Source: an uncultured Pelagibacteraceae bacterium (GTDB taxonomy: Bacteria > Pseudomonadota > Alphaproteobacteria > Pelagibacterales > Pelagibacteraceae). From it: 64,000 bases of DNA. The notes below the pieces were generated by a model. The model saw nothing but the letters and a program-made list of their open reading frames with translations, was not told the origin of the DNA and made no database searches. The first letter of the stretch is position 1, and every line of letters begins with the position of its first letter. Of this stretch, positions 8,991 through 17,751 are shown piece after piece. Made by a program: the position numbers and the translations under genes. The stretch is taken from positions 1 to 64,000 of the forward strand of contig CABZXL010000003.1 in NCBI GenBank assembly GCA_902529715.1, read 5' to 3'.

Positions 8991-10197
8991 TTCTATTATT
9001 TAGTAAAAAATATAAATAACTTAAAATACATATTAACAAATAGGCAGAAAAAGAAATCTGAAAACTTTGAATTTCTCCTTTTCCAAGAAACTGTGATAGA
9101 TCAATAATTAAACCAATACCCCACTGCATTATAAAAGTACCTACAAAAATAAGTAAATTAAATGATGTAAGTGATTTTCCAGCCAAGCTAGTTGGAAAAG
9201 ATAAAGCCACAGCAGGCTGAGTAAGAGTTAATACTATTGAAGTAAGTATATAAACTGTAAAATGTAATGCTCCTGCATTTTCACCTGAAATAATGATAAC
9301 AAATAATGATAAATAGCTAATTGGCAATCCTAACTTCATTAGTTTCATCGACTCAATACCAAGTTTTGTAATTTTGGGCAAAATGTATCCAAAAATAAAA
9401 AAAGCAATCAACATTGTTATATTTATCCAAAAAAGTCCTGTTGCGCTCTCTAATGGTGTATATCCCGTAACTCTAACCATCCAGGGCCCAGCCCATAAAG
9501 TTTGAATTGCAACCATTCCTCCATAATTAAATAAACCAAGAGGAATTGTACTTCTAAAAAACTTATTTTTCCAAACATCTGATAAAGATCCTACATTCTT
9601 TCCATCCTTGCTATCTTCACTTTTCCATGAAGGAATAAACAGTAATGTGAAAATTATTATAAGAAATATTACAATAGCTACAGAGCCAAATATCCATCTC
9701 CAACCAATAACTGGTAATAAAATTTGAACGGGTAATGTTGAAAAAACAAAACCCATTGAAAGCACCATTAACATCCAAGCATTAGCTCTTTGTTGGTATT
9801 CGTCTGCAAACCAAATTCTGTAACCAGTTAAAGGTCCCATTAAACATGCACTAACACCAACTCCAATTAAAATTCTTGATATAAGCAAACCTGAAAAGCT
9901 TTGCGCCAAAGCAAAAGCGGCTGTTCCAATAATTGCAATTAATAAAAATGATGAAACGACTTTTTTAGGCCCATGTTTATCAAGTAAATATCCGAGCGGT
10001 ATTTGCATAGATGCAAATCCTAAAAAATAACCACCAGCTAATAATCCTAGATCACCAGCGGTTAAATTAAACTCTGAAGTTAGTAAAGGAGATAAAGTTG
10101 CAGTAATTGCCCTTAAAAGTGCAGATATAAAATATCCACAAGCAAATACAAAAAATATTAGAACCGCTTTTTTAATCGGCAAAATATTTTTTTCCAT
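8983..10197 (-). CDS. MFS transporter
   Basis: A 404-residue protein with about 12 hydrophobic segments. The MFS motif-A equivalent GYLLDKHGPKK lies between segments 2 and 3, and SRILIGVGVSACLMGP is the motif-C-like region. Related sequences are often annotated as nitrate/nitrite or sugar-phosphate transporters, but nothing here fixes the substrate. It starts nine bases after the TRAP large permease gene on the same strand and may be the distal part of that transcript, so export or import of an organic acid is conceivable (inference only). Confidence 0.88.
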   Translation of the reverse strand: MEKNILPIKKAVLIFFVFACGYFISALLRAITATLSPLLTSEFNLTAGDLGLLAGGYFLGFASMQIPLGYLLDKHGPKKVVSSFLLIAIIGTAAFALAQSFSGLLISRILIGVGVSACLMGPLTGYRIWFADEYQQRANAWMLMVLSMGFVFSTLPVQILLPVIGWRWIFGSVAIVIFLIIIFTLLFIPSWKSEDSKDGKNVGSLSDVWKNKFFRSTIPLGLFNYGGMVAIQTLWAGPWMVRVTGYTPLESATGLFWINITMLIAFFIFGYILPKITKLGIESMKLMKLGLPISYLSLFVIIISGENAGALHFTVYILTSIVLTLTQPAVALSFPTSLAGKSLTSFNLLIFVGTFIMQWGIGLIIDLSQFLGKGEIQSFQISFSAYLLICILSYLYFLLNNRNE

Positions 10198-10206
10198 TTA
10201 TTTAAA

Positions 10207-12858
10207 TTAAAAGTTTAAAGATATATCACGGTGAATAGAGTTACAACTTGCAACAAATTTAGCCTGTTCTTTTGTTAAACGAGATTGTAATCTTAAACCT
10301 ATATTATTTTTAATAACCTCATTATATTTTTCAAGTTCTGGCATTAAATTTTGTGCTGCATCTTTTCTCCAATTCACTTCCTTATCATACAAAATAAATG
10401 CTTCTGAGCTTGCATCTGATATTTTATTTTCATCTATTTCTTCACTATCAACTAAAGAATATAGATCATCTAATCTATTGGCAAATTCCTCTATACCTGA
10501 AATTTCACTTAGTTTTTCAAATAGACTGTCTATAATTGAAATTGAATTTTGATAGTTTTTATTATTAATTTCATACTTTAAATCTTGAATTTCAGATGAA
10601 AGTTTTTGTAAATTTTCATGATCTTTAATGAACATAGCAATTTGATCTAGATTATCATATGCCTCGTCTACATTTTTTTTATATCTTTTTGTTTGTGTAT
10701 TTTTAGCTTTTTGAATAATTTCAAATTCTTTATTTTTAGATGTCCAATTTTCTGGAATTTGTTTTTCTATTTCATCAATTTCTAACTTATAATCTTCAAT
10801 TCTAAGTTCGATTTTATTTTTTTGAGATAAGTCATCTTTTTCCAAATTTCTAATTTCTGCTTTTGATTTTTCTATTTTTAGTTCTATTTTTCTTATTTTT
10901 TTTTGTTTTTTTCTCACAGTGAAATGAAGGTCTCTATAATCTTCAGCAAATAAGTTATAATCTTCCTCGGTTTTTTGAAGTTTTTTAACCAGCGCAAAAG
11001 TTCCAAGTGCGTTTTCAAAATGTTCCTCAAAAATATCTAATTTATCATTAGGAAGATCTGAAGGAACCAGCTGCTCAAAACTTTTTATAGCAGCTGTGAT
11101 TTTTTGCTCATCATTGTTGTAAATATCAAATTTATATTCTTGTAAACAATGTTGAAGCTTAGGATTCATTGGAGGTGGAGCCACATGAGATGTTAAGTAT
11201 GTTCTAGCGGGTAAATAGTTTACTAAACTTGGATAAAAACCTACGATTCCAAGTCCTATTAACTGTAATACTATGAAAGGAACAACACCTTTCCAAATAT
11301 TTAGGGTTGTAATAAATTTAGGTGCAACACCTTTTAAATAAAATAAAGCAAAACCAAATGGAGGAGTTAAAAAAGAAGTTTGTAAATTTACCCCAATCAT
11401 TACCCCCAACCAAATTGCACTAACATTGGCTCCTGTTTCAGCCAATAATATTGGCGCAATAATAGGTACAACAACTACAGCAATTTCTATAAAATCAAGG
11501 AAAAAACCTAAAAGAAAAATTACTGCCATTACAACAATAAATTGGATCCAAAATCCACCTGGTAGATCTTGTAAAAAATCCCTTACTAATTCTTCACCTC
11601 CAAAAGCCCTAAAACCTGAAGTTAACATCGCTGCTCCCAAAAGAATTATAAATACCATCGAAGTAGTCACACACGTTTCAGTAACAACTTCTTTTAAAAC
11701 GTTATCAACTTTATAAGACCTCCAAAAGCTCCAAATTATACCTATTAAAAAAATTAAAGTAAAAAAACCTGTTATAAAAATTGCAGTTAAGTTTCTAGTT
11801 TCTATGGCTTTAATATTTAAATTATAATTATTTGAAATAAAAAAAATTGGAATTAGAGCTACAACAGATATTAGTAATGGATAATATGCATCCTTTTTAC
11901 CTTGATGTAGTCGATACCCAGCCATTATAGTTGCTCCTATTGCACCAATAGAACCAGCTTGATTGACAGTAGCTATTCCCATTAATATAGATCCAAGAAC
12001 TGCAAATATTAATGCAAGTGGTGGAATTATTACCATTATAACTTTCATCCAAAATTTAAAATCAAATTGACCTTTAAATGGAACAGGAGGAGCTGCTCTA
12101 GGATTTAATCTTGCATATACAAATACATACAACATATACAAACCAACTAATACTAATCCAGGCAATAATGCTCCAAGAAACATATCACCAGCACTAGTGG
12201 AGCCTACTCTGAACTCGCCAGGCATATTAAATTCACCTGTTATTAATTTATAGTCTGCCTGTCTCATTGTATTTGCTACATCAGCAGCACTAGCTAATTG
12301 GTCTGCAATAATAATTAAAACAATTGATGGAGGAATTATTTGTCCAAGTGTTCCAGATGAACAAACTATTCCACTCGCGAGACTTCTGTCATATTTATTA
12401 TTCAACATAGTGGGCAATGAAATTAAACCCATTGCAATAACGGTTGCTCCAACTATTCCTGTGGTTGCTGCAAGTAATGCTCCAACAAAAATTACTGAAA
12501 TTCCAAGTCCTCCAGGGATAGGACCGAACAATTGACCCATAGTTACCAAAAGATCTTCTGCAATTTTAGATTTTTGCAACATAATCCCCATAAAAATAAA
12601 TAAAGGTATTGCAATTAAAGTATCGGTTTCTACATCCCAATAATTACTCCTGAAATTTGTAATCCCTGCTGTTAACCATTCTATTGGTCCATCAGTTGCG
12701 TAATATGCACCTACATCTCCTTCAAAAAGATATCCAAAGAAAGCTGCAGCACCTATTGAAATGATAGCTGAACCTGGTAATGCAAAAGCAACAGGGAAAC
12801 CTGATGCCAATGCAACTATCATAATTAAAACAAGTAGAGATAAAAATAAATGTTCCAT
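10207..12858 (-). CDS. dctM: TRAP transporter large permease (DctM) with C-terminal coiled-coil extension
   Basis: The Na+-coupled translocation subunit of a TRAP uptake system. Residues 1 to about 550 are polytopic and DctM-like (PVAFALPGS, DTLIAIPLFIFMGIML, GTLGQIIPPSIVLIIIADQ, GFFLDFIEI, SFLTPPFGFALFYLKGV). Family members usually have about 430-650 residues; this one has 883. After the motif PARTYLTSHVAPPPMNPKLQ near residue 553 come about 330 soluble residues dominated by Lys/Glu-rich heptad-like stretches (KKQKKIRKIELKIEKSKAEI), most likely a coiled coil. No frameshift is needed, so the fusion is real in this sequence. The gene lies three bases after dctQ. The related mannitol/chloroaromatic-type DctM annotation is common for this branch. 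Confidence 0.92.
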   Translation of the reverse strand: MEHLFLSLLVLIMIVALASGFPVAFALPGSAIISIGAAAFFGYLFEGDVGAYYATDGPIEWLTAGITNFRSNYWDVETDTLIAIPLFIFMGIMLQKSKIAEDLLVTMGQLFGPIPGGLGISVIFVGALLAATTGIVGATVIAMGLISLPTMLNNKYDRSLASGIVCSSGTLGQIIPPSIVLIIIADQLASAADVANTMRQADYKLITGEFNMPGEFRVGSTSAGDMFLGALLPGLVLVGLYMLYVFVYARLNPRAAPPVPFKGQFDFKFWMKVIMVIIPPLALIFAVLGSILMGIATVNQAGSIGAIGATIMAGYRLHQGKKDAYYPLLISVVALIPIFFISNNYNLNIKAIETRNLTAIFITGFFTLIFLIGIIWSFWRSYKVDNVLKEVVTETCVTTSMVFIILLGAAMLTSGFRAFGGEELVRDFLQDLPGGFWIQFIVVMAVIFLLGFFLDFIEIAVVVVPIIAPILLAETGANVSAIWLGVMIGVNLQTSFLTPPFGFALFYLKGVAPKFITTLNIWKGVVPFIVLQLIGLGIVGFYPSLVNYLPARTYLTSHVAPPPMNPKLQHCLQEYKFDIYNNDEQKITAAIKSFEQLVPSDLPNDKLDIFEEHFENALGTFALVKKLQKTEEDYNLFAEDYRDLHFTVRKKQKKIRKIELKIEKSKAEIRNLEKDDLSQKNKIELRIEDYKLEIDEIEKQIPENWTSKNKEFEIIQKAKNTQTKRYKKNVDEAYDNLDQIAMFIKDHENLQKLSSEIQDLKYEINNKNYQNSISIIDSLFEKLSEISGIEEFANRLDDLYSLVDSEEIDENKISDASSEAFILYDKEVNWRKDAAQNLMPELEKYNEVIKNNIGLRLQSRLTKEQAKFVASCNSIHRDISLNF

Positions 12859-12861
12859 AGT

Positions 12862-13845
12862 TTAACTTTTTAAAAGTTTATAACTGCTACTCATAAAATA
12901 GCTTGTAAATTGAATTAACATACTGACAGCAAATACAGCTAGATATACTGCCATTAGATAAAGTAAGTATAATCCGTTTGATCCTTGTTGTGTAATTTCA
13001 AAGGAAATAACAGGACCATTAATAATACTTGCTTTTCCACCCATTCCTAAAAATAAAACAATAAGGCATAATGGGATTCCTAATAACAAAGATCCCATTG
13101 AATTTGTCCAGGCTTTTTTTCTCTCACTAAAACCAGTGTATAAAACATCAACTCTAACGTGACCTTCGTGCATTAATGCATATGCACTAGCAAAAAGATA
13201 AAGGGCTGAATACCAGAAACGAACTAAATCACCCTGAAAAGCTTGTTCATATTCAAATATGAATCTTGATACTACAATAAAAAATTCACTAGCAACAACT
13301 AGAACAGCTAACCAAATAAAACCTACTGATCTTGTAAAATAACCAATTACAAAAGAAATTAATATTAAAGGAAAATGAACAAAGGTAATTCTAAATGCTG
13401 GAATAACTAGTTTAATTTTTAATGTTTCACCAAAAATTGGTTCAACTAATTTTTCTACAACCATAAATGAAATTATTAAATCTGTGATTCCAACAATCAA
13501 AACTGCCCAAAAAGATGAACGAATAATATAAGAAGTAAATTCAGTAAGAATTTTTGAGTCAGTTTCTAGAGTTTGTTTAATAGATCTAAATACGTAAAAA
13601 ATTGCAAATAATATTGAAGCAAAATACAAAAATAATTGTATATAGGCTGTTGTTAATAACGAACCTTCTAAAGAGTTACTTAATTTTTTAAATCCAAATA
13701 AACCATGATGAGCAAATAATTTTTTAACACCAGGCCATTCAAACCAAACTGTTAAAACATTGTTAATTAGGAAAATAAAAGTAATAGCTAATATCGAATA
13801 ACTAAATATTCTAATAATTATCGGCAAATTACTTTTTGAAACCAT
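12862..13845 (-). CDS. dctQ: TRAP transporter small permease (DctQ), long form
   Basis: Small membrane subunit that pairs with DctM. The C-terminal half carries the DctQ signature EGHVRVDVLYTGFSERKKAW. At 327 residues it is far longer than the usual 160-200. The extra N-terminal part holds further hydrophobic segments (IFSYSILAITFIFLINNVLTVWF, SFWAVLIVGITDLIISFMV). It is separated from dctP by a gap with a strong hairpin and is followed closely by dctM. Confidence 0.9.
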   Translation of the reverse strand: MVSKSNLPIIIRIFSYSILAITFIFLINNVLTVWFEWPGVKKLFAHHGLFGFKKLSNSLEGSLLTTAYIQLFLYFASILFAIFYVFRSIKQTLETDSKILTEFTSYIIRSSFWAVLIVGITDLIISFMVVEKLVEPIFGETLKIKLVIPAFRITFVHFPLILISFVIGYFTRSVGFIWLAVLVVASEFFIVVSRFIFEYEQAFQGDLVRFWYSALYLFASAYALMHEGHVRVDVLYTGFSERKKAWTNSMGSLLLGIPLCLIVLFLGMGGKASIINGPVISFEITQQGSNGLYLLYLMAVYLAVFAVSMLIQFTSYFMSSSYKLLKS

Positions 13846-13861
13846 AAAATAAAATATTTTT

Positions 13862-13912
13862 GTCTTATTAAAAAAGGGCCCTAAAAAGGGCCCTTAATTT
13901 TTAATTTTATCA
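13862..13912 (-). terminator. Rho-independent-type hairpin between dctP and dctQ
   Basis: On the minus strand AAGGGCCC, a short TTTTTA loop, then GGGCCCTT run into a T tract. It sits 12 bases or so after the dctP stop and before dctQ. It could act as a partial terminator or a 3' stabiliser that keeps binding-protein mRNA more abundant than permease mRNA, a common arrangement in binding-protein-dependent transport operons. The dyad is almost symmetric, so it would also fold on the plus strand. Confidence 0.85.
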
Positions 13913-13923
13913 AACTTTAAGTA

Positions 13924-15057
13924 TTATAGTCCTAAAGCTCTGTTTCTTTGAGCAATGTATGGTGAGTCTGACAAGTTTGTCCAAGCACCGATCTCTTTAC
14001 GAGCTTTAACAAAAGCTTTATGCGTTCTAGCAGCAAGATCACTGTGTTGTTGAACTTCATCATAAACTTCAGCAGCACCTTTAGCAAAAGCATCATAAAC
14101 TTTGTCATTAAACTTCTCAAGTTTAACACCATGATCGTTTATTAAACGACCTAATGCTGCACCATTTTTAGCATTGTACTCAGCCATAGTGATTTCGTCA
14201 GCCCAAGCACAAGCAGTTTTAATTATCATTTGGTCTGATTTTGTTAAACTTGTAAACCAAGATTTATTAACACCACATGCTAACATCGAACCAGGTTCGT
14301 GCATACCTGGATAGTAATAGTACTTAGCAGCTTCATGGAACTTCATAGCTTCGTCATTCCAAGGACCTACCCATTCAGTTGCATCGATTGCACCTGAAAC
14401 AAGGTTTTCATAAATTTGTCCACCAGGAAGTGAAATTGGAGAACCACCAAGTTTTCCAAGTACTTGTCCTCCTAATCCAGGCATACGCATTTTTAAACCT
14501 TTTAGGTCGTTAGCTGATCTAATTTTTTTGTTAAACCAACCACCCATTTGAACTCCAGTGTTACCAGCTATGAAACTTTGAGTACCAAAGTCATCAGTTA
14601 GCTCATCCCAAAGTGCTTGTCCTCCACCATGGTGAATCCAAGCATTGATTTCAGAATATGTGAAACCAAATGGGCATGCTGTAAAATATCCAAACGCTGG
14701 GTGTTTTTTAACCCAGTAGTAGTCTGCACCGTGATACATTTGTGAGTTACCAGAAGCAACTTCATCAAATGAGTCAAATGCTTTAACTCTTTCATTTGCA
14801 GCGTAATAAGTAACTTGTATTCTTCCATCACTCATATCGCTTAGTCTTTTTGCAAGTCTTTGCGCACCAGTTCCTAGACCAGGAAAATCTCTTGGCCAAG
14901 TAGCTACCATCGCAGCTTCTACTCTTTCAGCAGCAACTGCTGGAGCAGCTAAAGATGATGCAGCAACAGCGGCAACACCAGTTGCAGCAGCAGCTTTAAA
15001 GAACTTACGTCTTGAAGGTGATTTATTAACCTTCAATGATTTTTTTTCTTTAATCAT
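13924..15057 (-). CDS. dctP: TRAP transporter substrate-binding protein, TakP-like (2-oxoacid/lactate group)
   Basis: Periplasmic solute-binding subunit of the TRAP system. The N-terminus has a twin-arginine motif SRRKFF at residues 15-20, an alanine-rich hydrophobic stretch and a cleavage-like AVAA-E near residue 43, so Tat export is likely. Motifs GNTGVQMGGWF near residue 165 and DATEWVGPWNDE are shared with the TakP/lactate-binding subgroup of DctP proteins, which bind 2-oxoacids or lactate. 377 residues is normal for that group. A GAGGGA Shine-Dalgarno precedes the ATG, and a perfect 18-base palindrome lies just upstream. Codon choice looks richer in G+C than the neighbours, fitting high expression. 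Neighbouring hydroxyacid dehydrogenases make lactate or a related acid the best guess. Confidence 0.93.
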   Translation of the reverse strand: MIKEKKSLKVNKSPSRRKFFKAAAATGVAAVAASSLAAPAVAAERVEAAMVATWPRDFPGLGTGAQRLAKRLSDMSDGRIQVTYYAANERVKAFDSFDEVASGNSQMYHGADYYWVKKHPAFGYFTACPFGFTYSEINAWIHHGGGQALWDELTDDFGTQSFIAGNTGVQMGGWFNKKIRSANDLKGLKMRMPGLGGQVLGKLGGSPISLPGGQIYENLVSGAIDATEWVGPWNDEAMKFHEAAKYYYYPGMHEPGSMLACGVNKSWFTSLTKSDQMIIKTACAWADEITMAEYNAKNGAALGRLINDHGVKLEKFNDKVYDAFAKGAAEVYDEVQQHSDLAARTHKAFVKARKEIGAWTNLSDSPYIAQRNRALGL

Positions 15058-15071
15058 ATTTTTTCCCTCTT

Positions 15072-15089
15072 ATTAGTTAATTAACTAAT
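15072..15089. promoter_or_regulatory. Perfect 18-bp palindrome upstream of dctP (candidate operator)
   Basis: ATTAGTTAATTAACTAAT is identical to its own reverse complement. It begins 15 bases before the dctP start codon, just upstream of the Shine-Dalgarno, where a dimeric repressor could block transcription. Its A+T richness means a chance palindrome is not excluded. No regulator gene is present nearby. Confidence 0.45.
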
Positions 15090-15168
15090 TTTATTTAAGC
15101 ATATAACCAAGCAAGAGTCATAAAAAAAATACCCAAAATGAACTTAATTACAATTATAGATTGTATAT

Positions 15169-16542
15169 TTAGTTTAGATCAAAAATTTTTCCTGGATTCA
15201 TTATATTGTTAGGATCCATACTTCTCTTAATAGATTTCATTGCAGGCAAGTTATCAGGATGCTGCTTCAATAAATAATGTTTTTTTTGTAAACCAATACC
15301 ATGTTCTCCCGTAATTGTTCCCTCTAACTCTAAAGCTTTTTGAATAAGTTTATCACTATAATCTCTTATTAGTTGTTGTTTTTTTTCATCTTTAGGATCA
15401 TACAAAATAATAGAGTGAAAATTACCATCACCAACATGACCAACCATTGGTGCTATTAGGCCATTTTCTTTAACATGTTTTTCCGCCCAAGAAACACATT
15501 CTACAAGCTTTGAAATAGGAACGCATATGTCTGTTGAATATACTTTCATATTATTACCTAGAGCTTTAACTGAATAATAAACATCATGTCTTGCTTTCCA
15601 CAATTTATTTCTTTCTTCAATAGACTCGGCCCATTTAAAATCACTTCCTCCATTATTTTTAGATAACTCTTCAACAAGTTTTATTGTTTCTTTATTTGAT
15701 GTTTCACTACCATGAAATTCAAAAAAAAGAGTTGGGGAAGCTTTTACATTTTCTAGTTTTGAATATTTAATACTTATTTCCATTTGATCTTTGTTTAACA
15801 TTTCAATTCTTGCAACATTTAATCCGTATTGGATTACTTCTTGAGAAGTTAAAACTGCTGAATCTAAATCAGGAAAATAACAAACCGCACTCATAATATT
15901 TTCTGGAATTGGAGATAATCTTAATTGTACTTCAGTTATAATTCCTAGTGTTCCTTCTGAACCAATAAATAGATTAGTTAAATTATATCCCGCAGAAGAT
16001 TTTTTTGCCCTGCCTCCTGTTTTAACTATATCTCCATTTGCTAAAACTACAGTTAAGCCTGATACCACTGTTCTCATTGTTCCATACTTAACTGCCATCG
16101 TACCAGATGCTGAGGTAGAAGCCATTCCACCCAATGCAGCATCTGCACCTGGGTCAATTGGAAAAAAAACTCCATCCTCTCTTAAATACTCATTTAGTTG
16201 TTTTCTTGTAACATTTGCTTGGACCCTACAATCAAAATCAGCTGCATTAACACTTAAAACTTTATTCATTTTTTCTAAAGAAATTGTAATTCCATTTTCA
16301 TTTCCTACTACATTTCCTTCAAGAGAGGTACCTGTTCCAAAAGGTACAACGGGAATTTTATGTTCATTACATAATTTCAATATTTTTGAAACTTCATCAT
16401 TTGTTTCTGGAAAAACTACTGCTTGAGATAAAATTGGATCATATGTATCTTCACCACGAGCATAATTTGCTCTTGTAGACTCAGACATTGAAAATCTACC
16501 ATTAAATATACTTTTTAATTCTTTTTGTATCTGTTCATTCAT
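15169..16542 (-). CDS. FAD-binding oxidoreductase, D-lactate dehydrogenase (cytochrome)/GlcD type
   Basis: 457 residues with the FAD_binding_4 (PCMH) fold at the N-terminus and FAD-oxidase C-domain. Motifs are VPFGTGTSLEGN, FFPIDPGADAALGGMASTSASG, GSEGTLGIITEVQLRLSP, and the C-terminal metal/substrate motifs VGHVGDGNFH and GEHGIGLQKK. Family members oxidise D-lactate, glycolate or D-2-hydroxyacids and pass electrons to cytochrome c or quinone. No partner glcE/glcF genes are adjacent, which favours the single-subunit D-lactate dehydrogenase type. It lies between the aminotransferase and the TRAP dctP on the same strand. Confidence 0.88.
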   Translation of the reverse strand: MNEQIQKELKSIFNGRFSMSESTRANYARGEDTYDPILSQAVVFPETNDEVSKILKLCNEHKIPVVPFGTGTSLEGNVVGNENGITISLEKMNKVLSVNAADFDCRVQANVTRKQLNEYLREDGVFFPIDPGADAALGGMASTSASGTMAVKYGTMRTVVSGLTVVLANGDIVKTGGRAKKSSAGYNLTNLFIGSEGTLGIITEVQLRLSPIPENIMSAVCYFPDLDSAVLTSQEVIQYGLNVARIEMLNKDQMEISIKYSKLENVKASPTLFFEFHGSETSNKETIKLVEELSKNNGGSDFKWAESIEERNKLWKARHDVYYSVKALGNNMKVYSTDICVPISKLVECVSWAEKHVKENGLIAPMVGHVGDGNFHSIILYDPKDEKKQQLIRDYSDKLIQKALELEGTITGEHGIGLQKKHYLLKQHPDNLPAMKSIKRSMDPNNIMNPGKIFDLN

Positions 16543-16583
16543 TTTTTTAAATAATTTTAAATTATATAATAAATTATACTATA

Positions 16584-17747
16584 TTAACTTACCATTTTTT
16601 TGATATTTTCTAGTGCCTTAGAAATATTATCTTGGGAAGCCGCAAAGCTAAATCGCACATAATCTATAGCTTTTTTTCCAAAAGATGTACCTGGCACAAT
16701 TGCTACCCCAGCTTCATGTAAACATTTTTTTGCAAACTCTTTTCCACTCATTCCAGTTTCTGTAACATTTGGAAAAGCATAAAATGCTCCACCTGGTAAG
16801 CTACAATCAATTCCCTTAATACTGTTAAGTCCATCAAAAATTAATTTTCTTCTTTTAGTAAATTTTTCCATCATAAAATTTATGGAGTCATCTGGGCCAT
16901 CTAGAGCAGCTATTGCTCCATATTGAATTGCTGCATTCACGCACGAGTGATTATTAACGCAAAATTTAATAACATGTTCTACAAGATTTTCTGGCCATAC
17001 TGACCACCCTAGCCGCCAGCCTGTCATTGAATAAGCTTTGCTCCAGCCATCCAGTACAATTAATCTATCGTATAAAAAAGGGTAATCAAAAAAAGTTGGC
17101 ATTTTTTTTCCGTCGAATATTTGTCTGCTATAAATTTCATCACTCAATATAGCAACATGAGGAAATTTTTTTAATCCTTCAGCGAGCTGATCTATTTTAT
17201 TTTTTTCTGTAAAAGCACCTGTCGGATTATTTGGATTATTTAATATTATCAATCGAGTATTTTCGTTTATTAATGATAAAATTTTTTCTGGGTTAATTGA
17301 AAAATCTTTATTCTCTAACATATTTATTGGAACTGCTTTTGCTCCAGTATAATTAATCATAGATTCATAAATTGGAAATCCTGGATCTGGATATATTATT
17401 TCTGCACCTGGCTCTCCAAACAATGTTATAGCATAATACATTGTTGGTTTTCCTCCAGGCATAATAATAACTCTTTCTGGGTCAATATCTATATTGTAAA
17501 GTTTTTTAATTTTTCTAGTCACTGCTTGTCTGCACTCAATTATTCCATTTGGCAAGACGTATCCATGATGACCTTCGTCTAGTGCTTTTTTTGTTGCATC
17601 TACTACGTGCTTTGGTGATTTAAAATCAGGTTGGCCAAGACTTAAATGAATTATTTTTTTTCCTTCTGCTTCTAATTTTTTTGCTTCTGCTAAAATTTTA
17701 AAAGCTGACTCTGTACCTAGTCTTTCAAGGTTTTTTGCAAGTTTCAT
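16584..17747 (-). CDS. Pyridoxal-phosphate aminotransferase, class I/II
   Basis: 387 residues, fold-type I aspartate-aminotransferase family. Visible are HLSLGQPDF at the N-terminus, NNPNNPTGAF for substrate/PLP contacts, the Asp and Tyr of ILSDEIYSR, and the PLP lysine in WSKAYSMTGWRLGW. It would transfer an amino group between an amino acid and a 2-oxoacid. Because it sits among 2-hydroxyacid dehydrogenases, whose products are 2-oxoacids, it may use those products (inference). It is four bases from the upstream hydroxyacid dehydrogenase gene. Confidence 0.9.
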   Translation of the reverse strand: MKLAKNLERLGTESAFKILAEAKKLEAEGKKIIHLSLGQPDFKSPKHVVDATKKALDEGHHGYVLPNGIIECRQAVTRKIKKLYNIDIDPERVIIMPGGKPTMYYAITLFGEPGAEIIYPDPGFPIYESMINYTGAKAVPINMLENKDFSINPEKILSLINENTRLIILNNPNNPTGAFTEKNKIDQLAEGLKKFPHVAILSDEIYSRQIFDGKKMPTFFDYPFLYDRLIVLDGWSKAYSMTGWRLGWSVWPENLVEHVIKFCVNNHSCVNAAIQYGAIAALDGPDDSINFMMEKFTKRRKLIFDGLNSIKGIDCSLPGGAFYAFPNVTETGMSGKEFAKKCLHEAGVAIVPGTSFGKKAIDYVRFSFAASQDNISKALENIKKMVS

Positions 17748-17751
17748 AATT

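Noticed and set aside
13932-14831. Minus-strand alternative frames of 66 and 77 codons inside dctP
   Set aside because: They lie wholly within dctP, lack recognisable motifs and are shadows of its codon usage.
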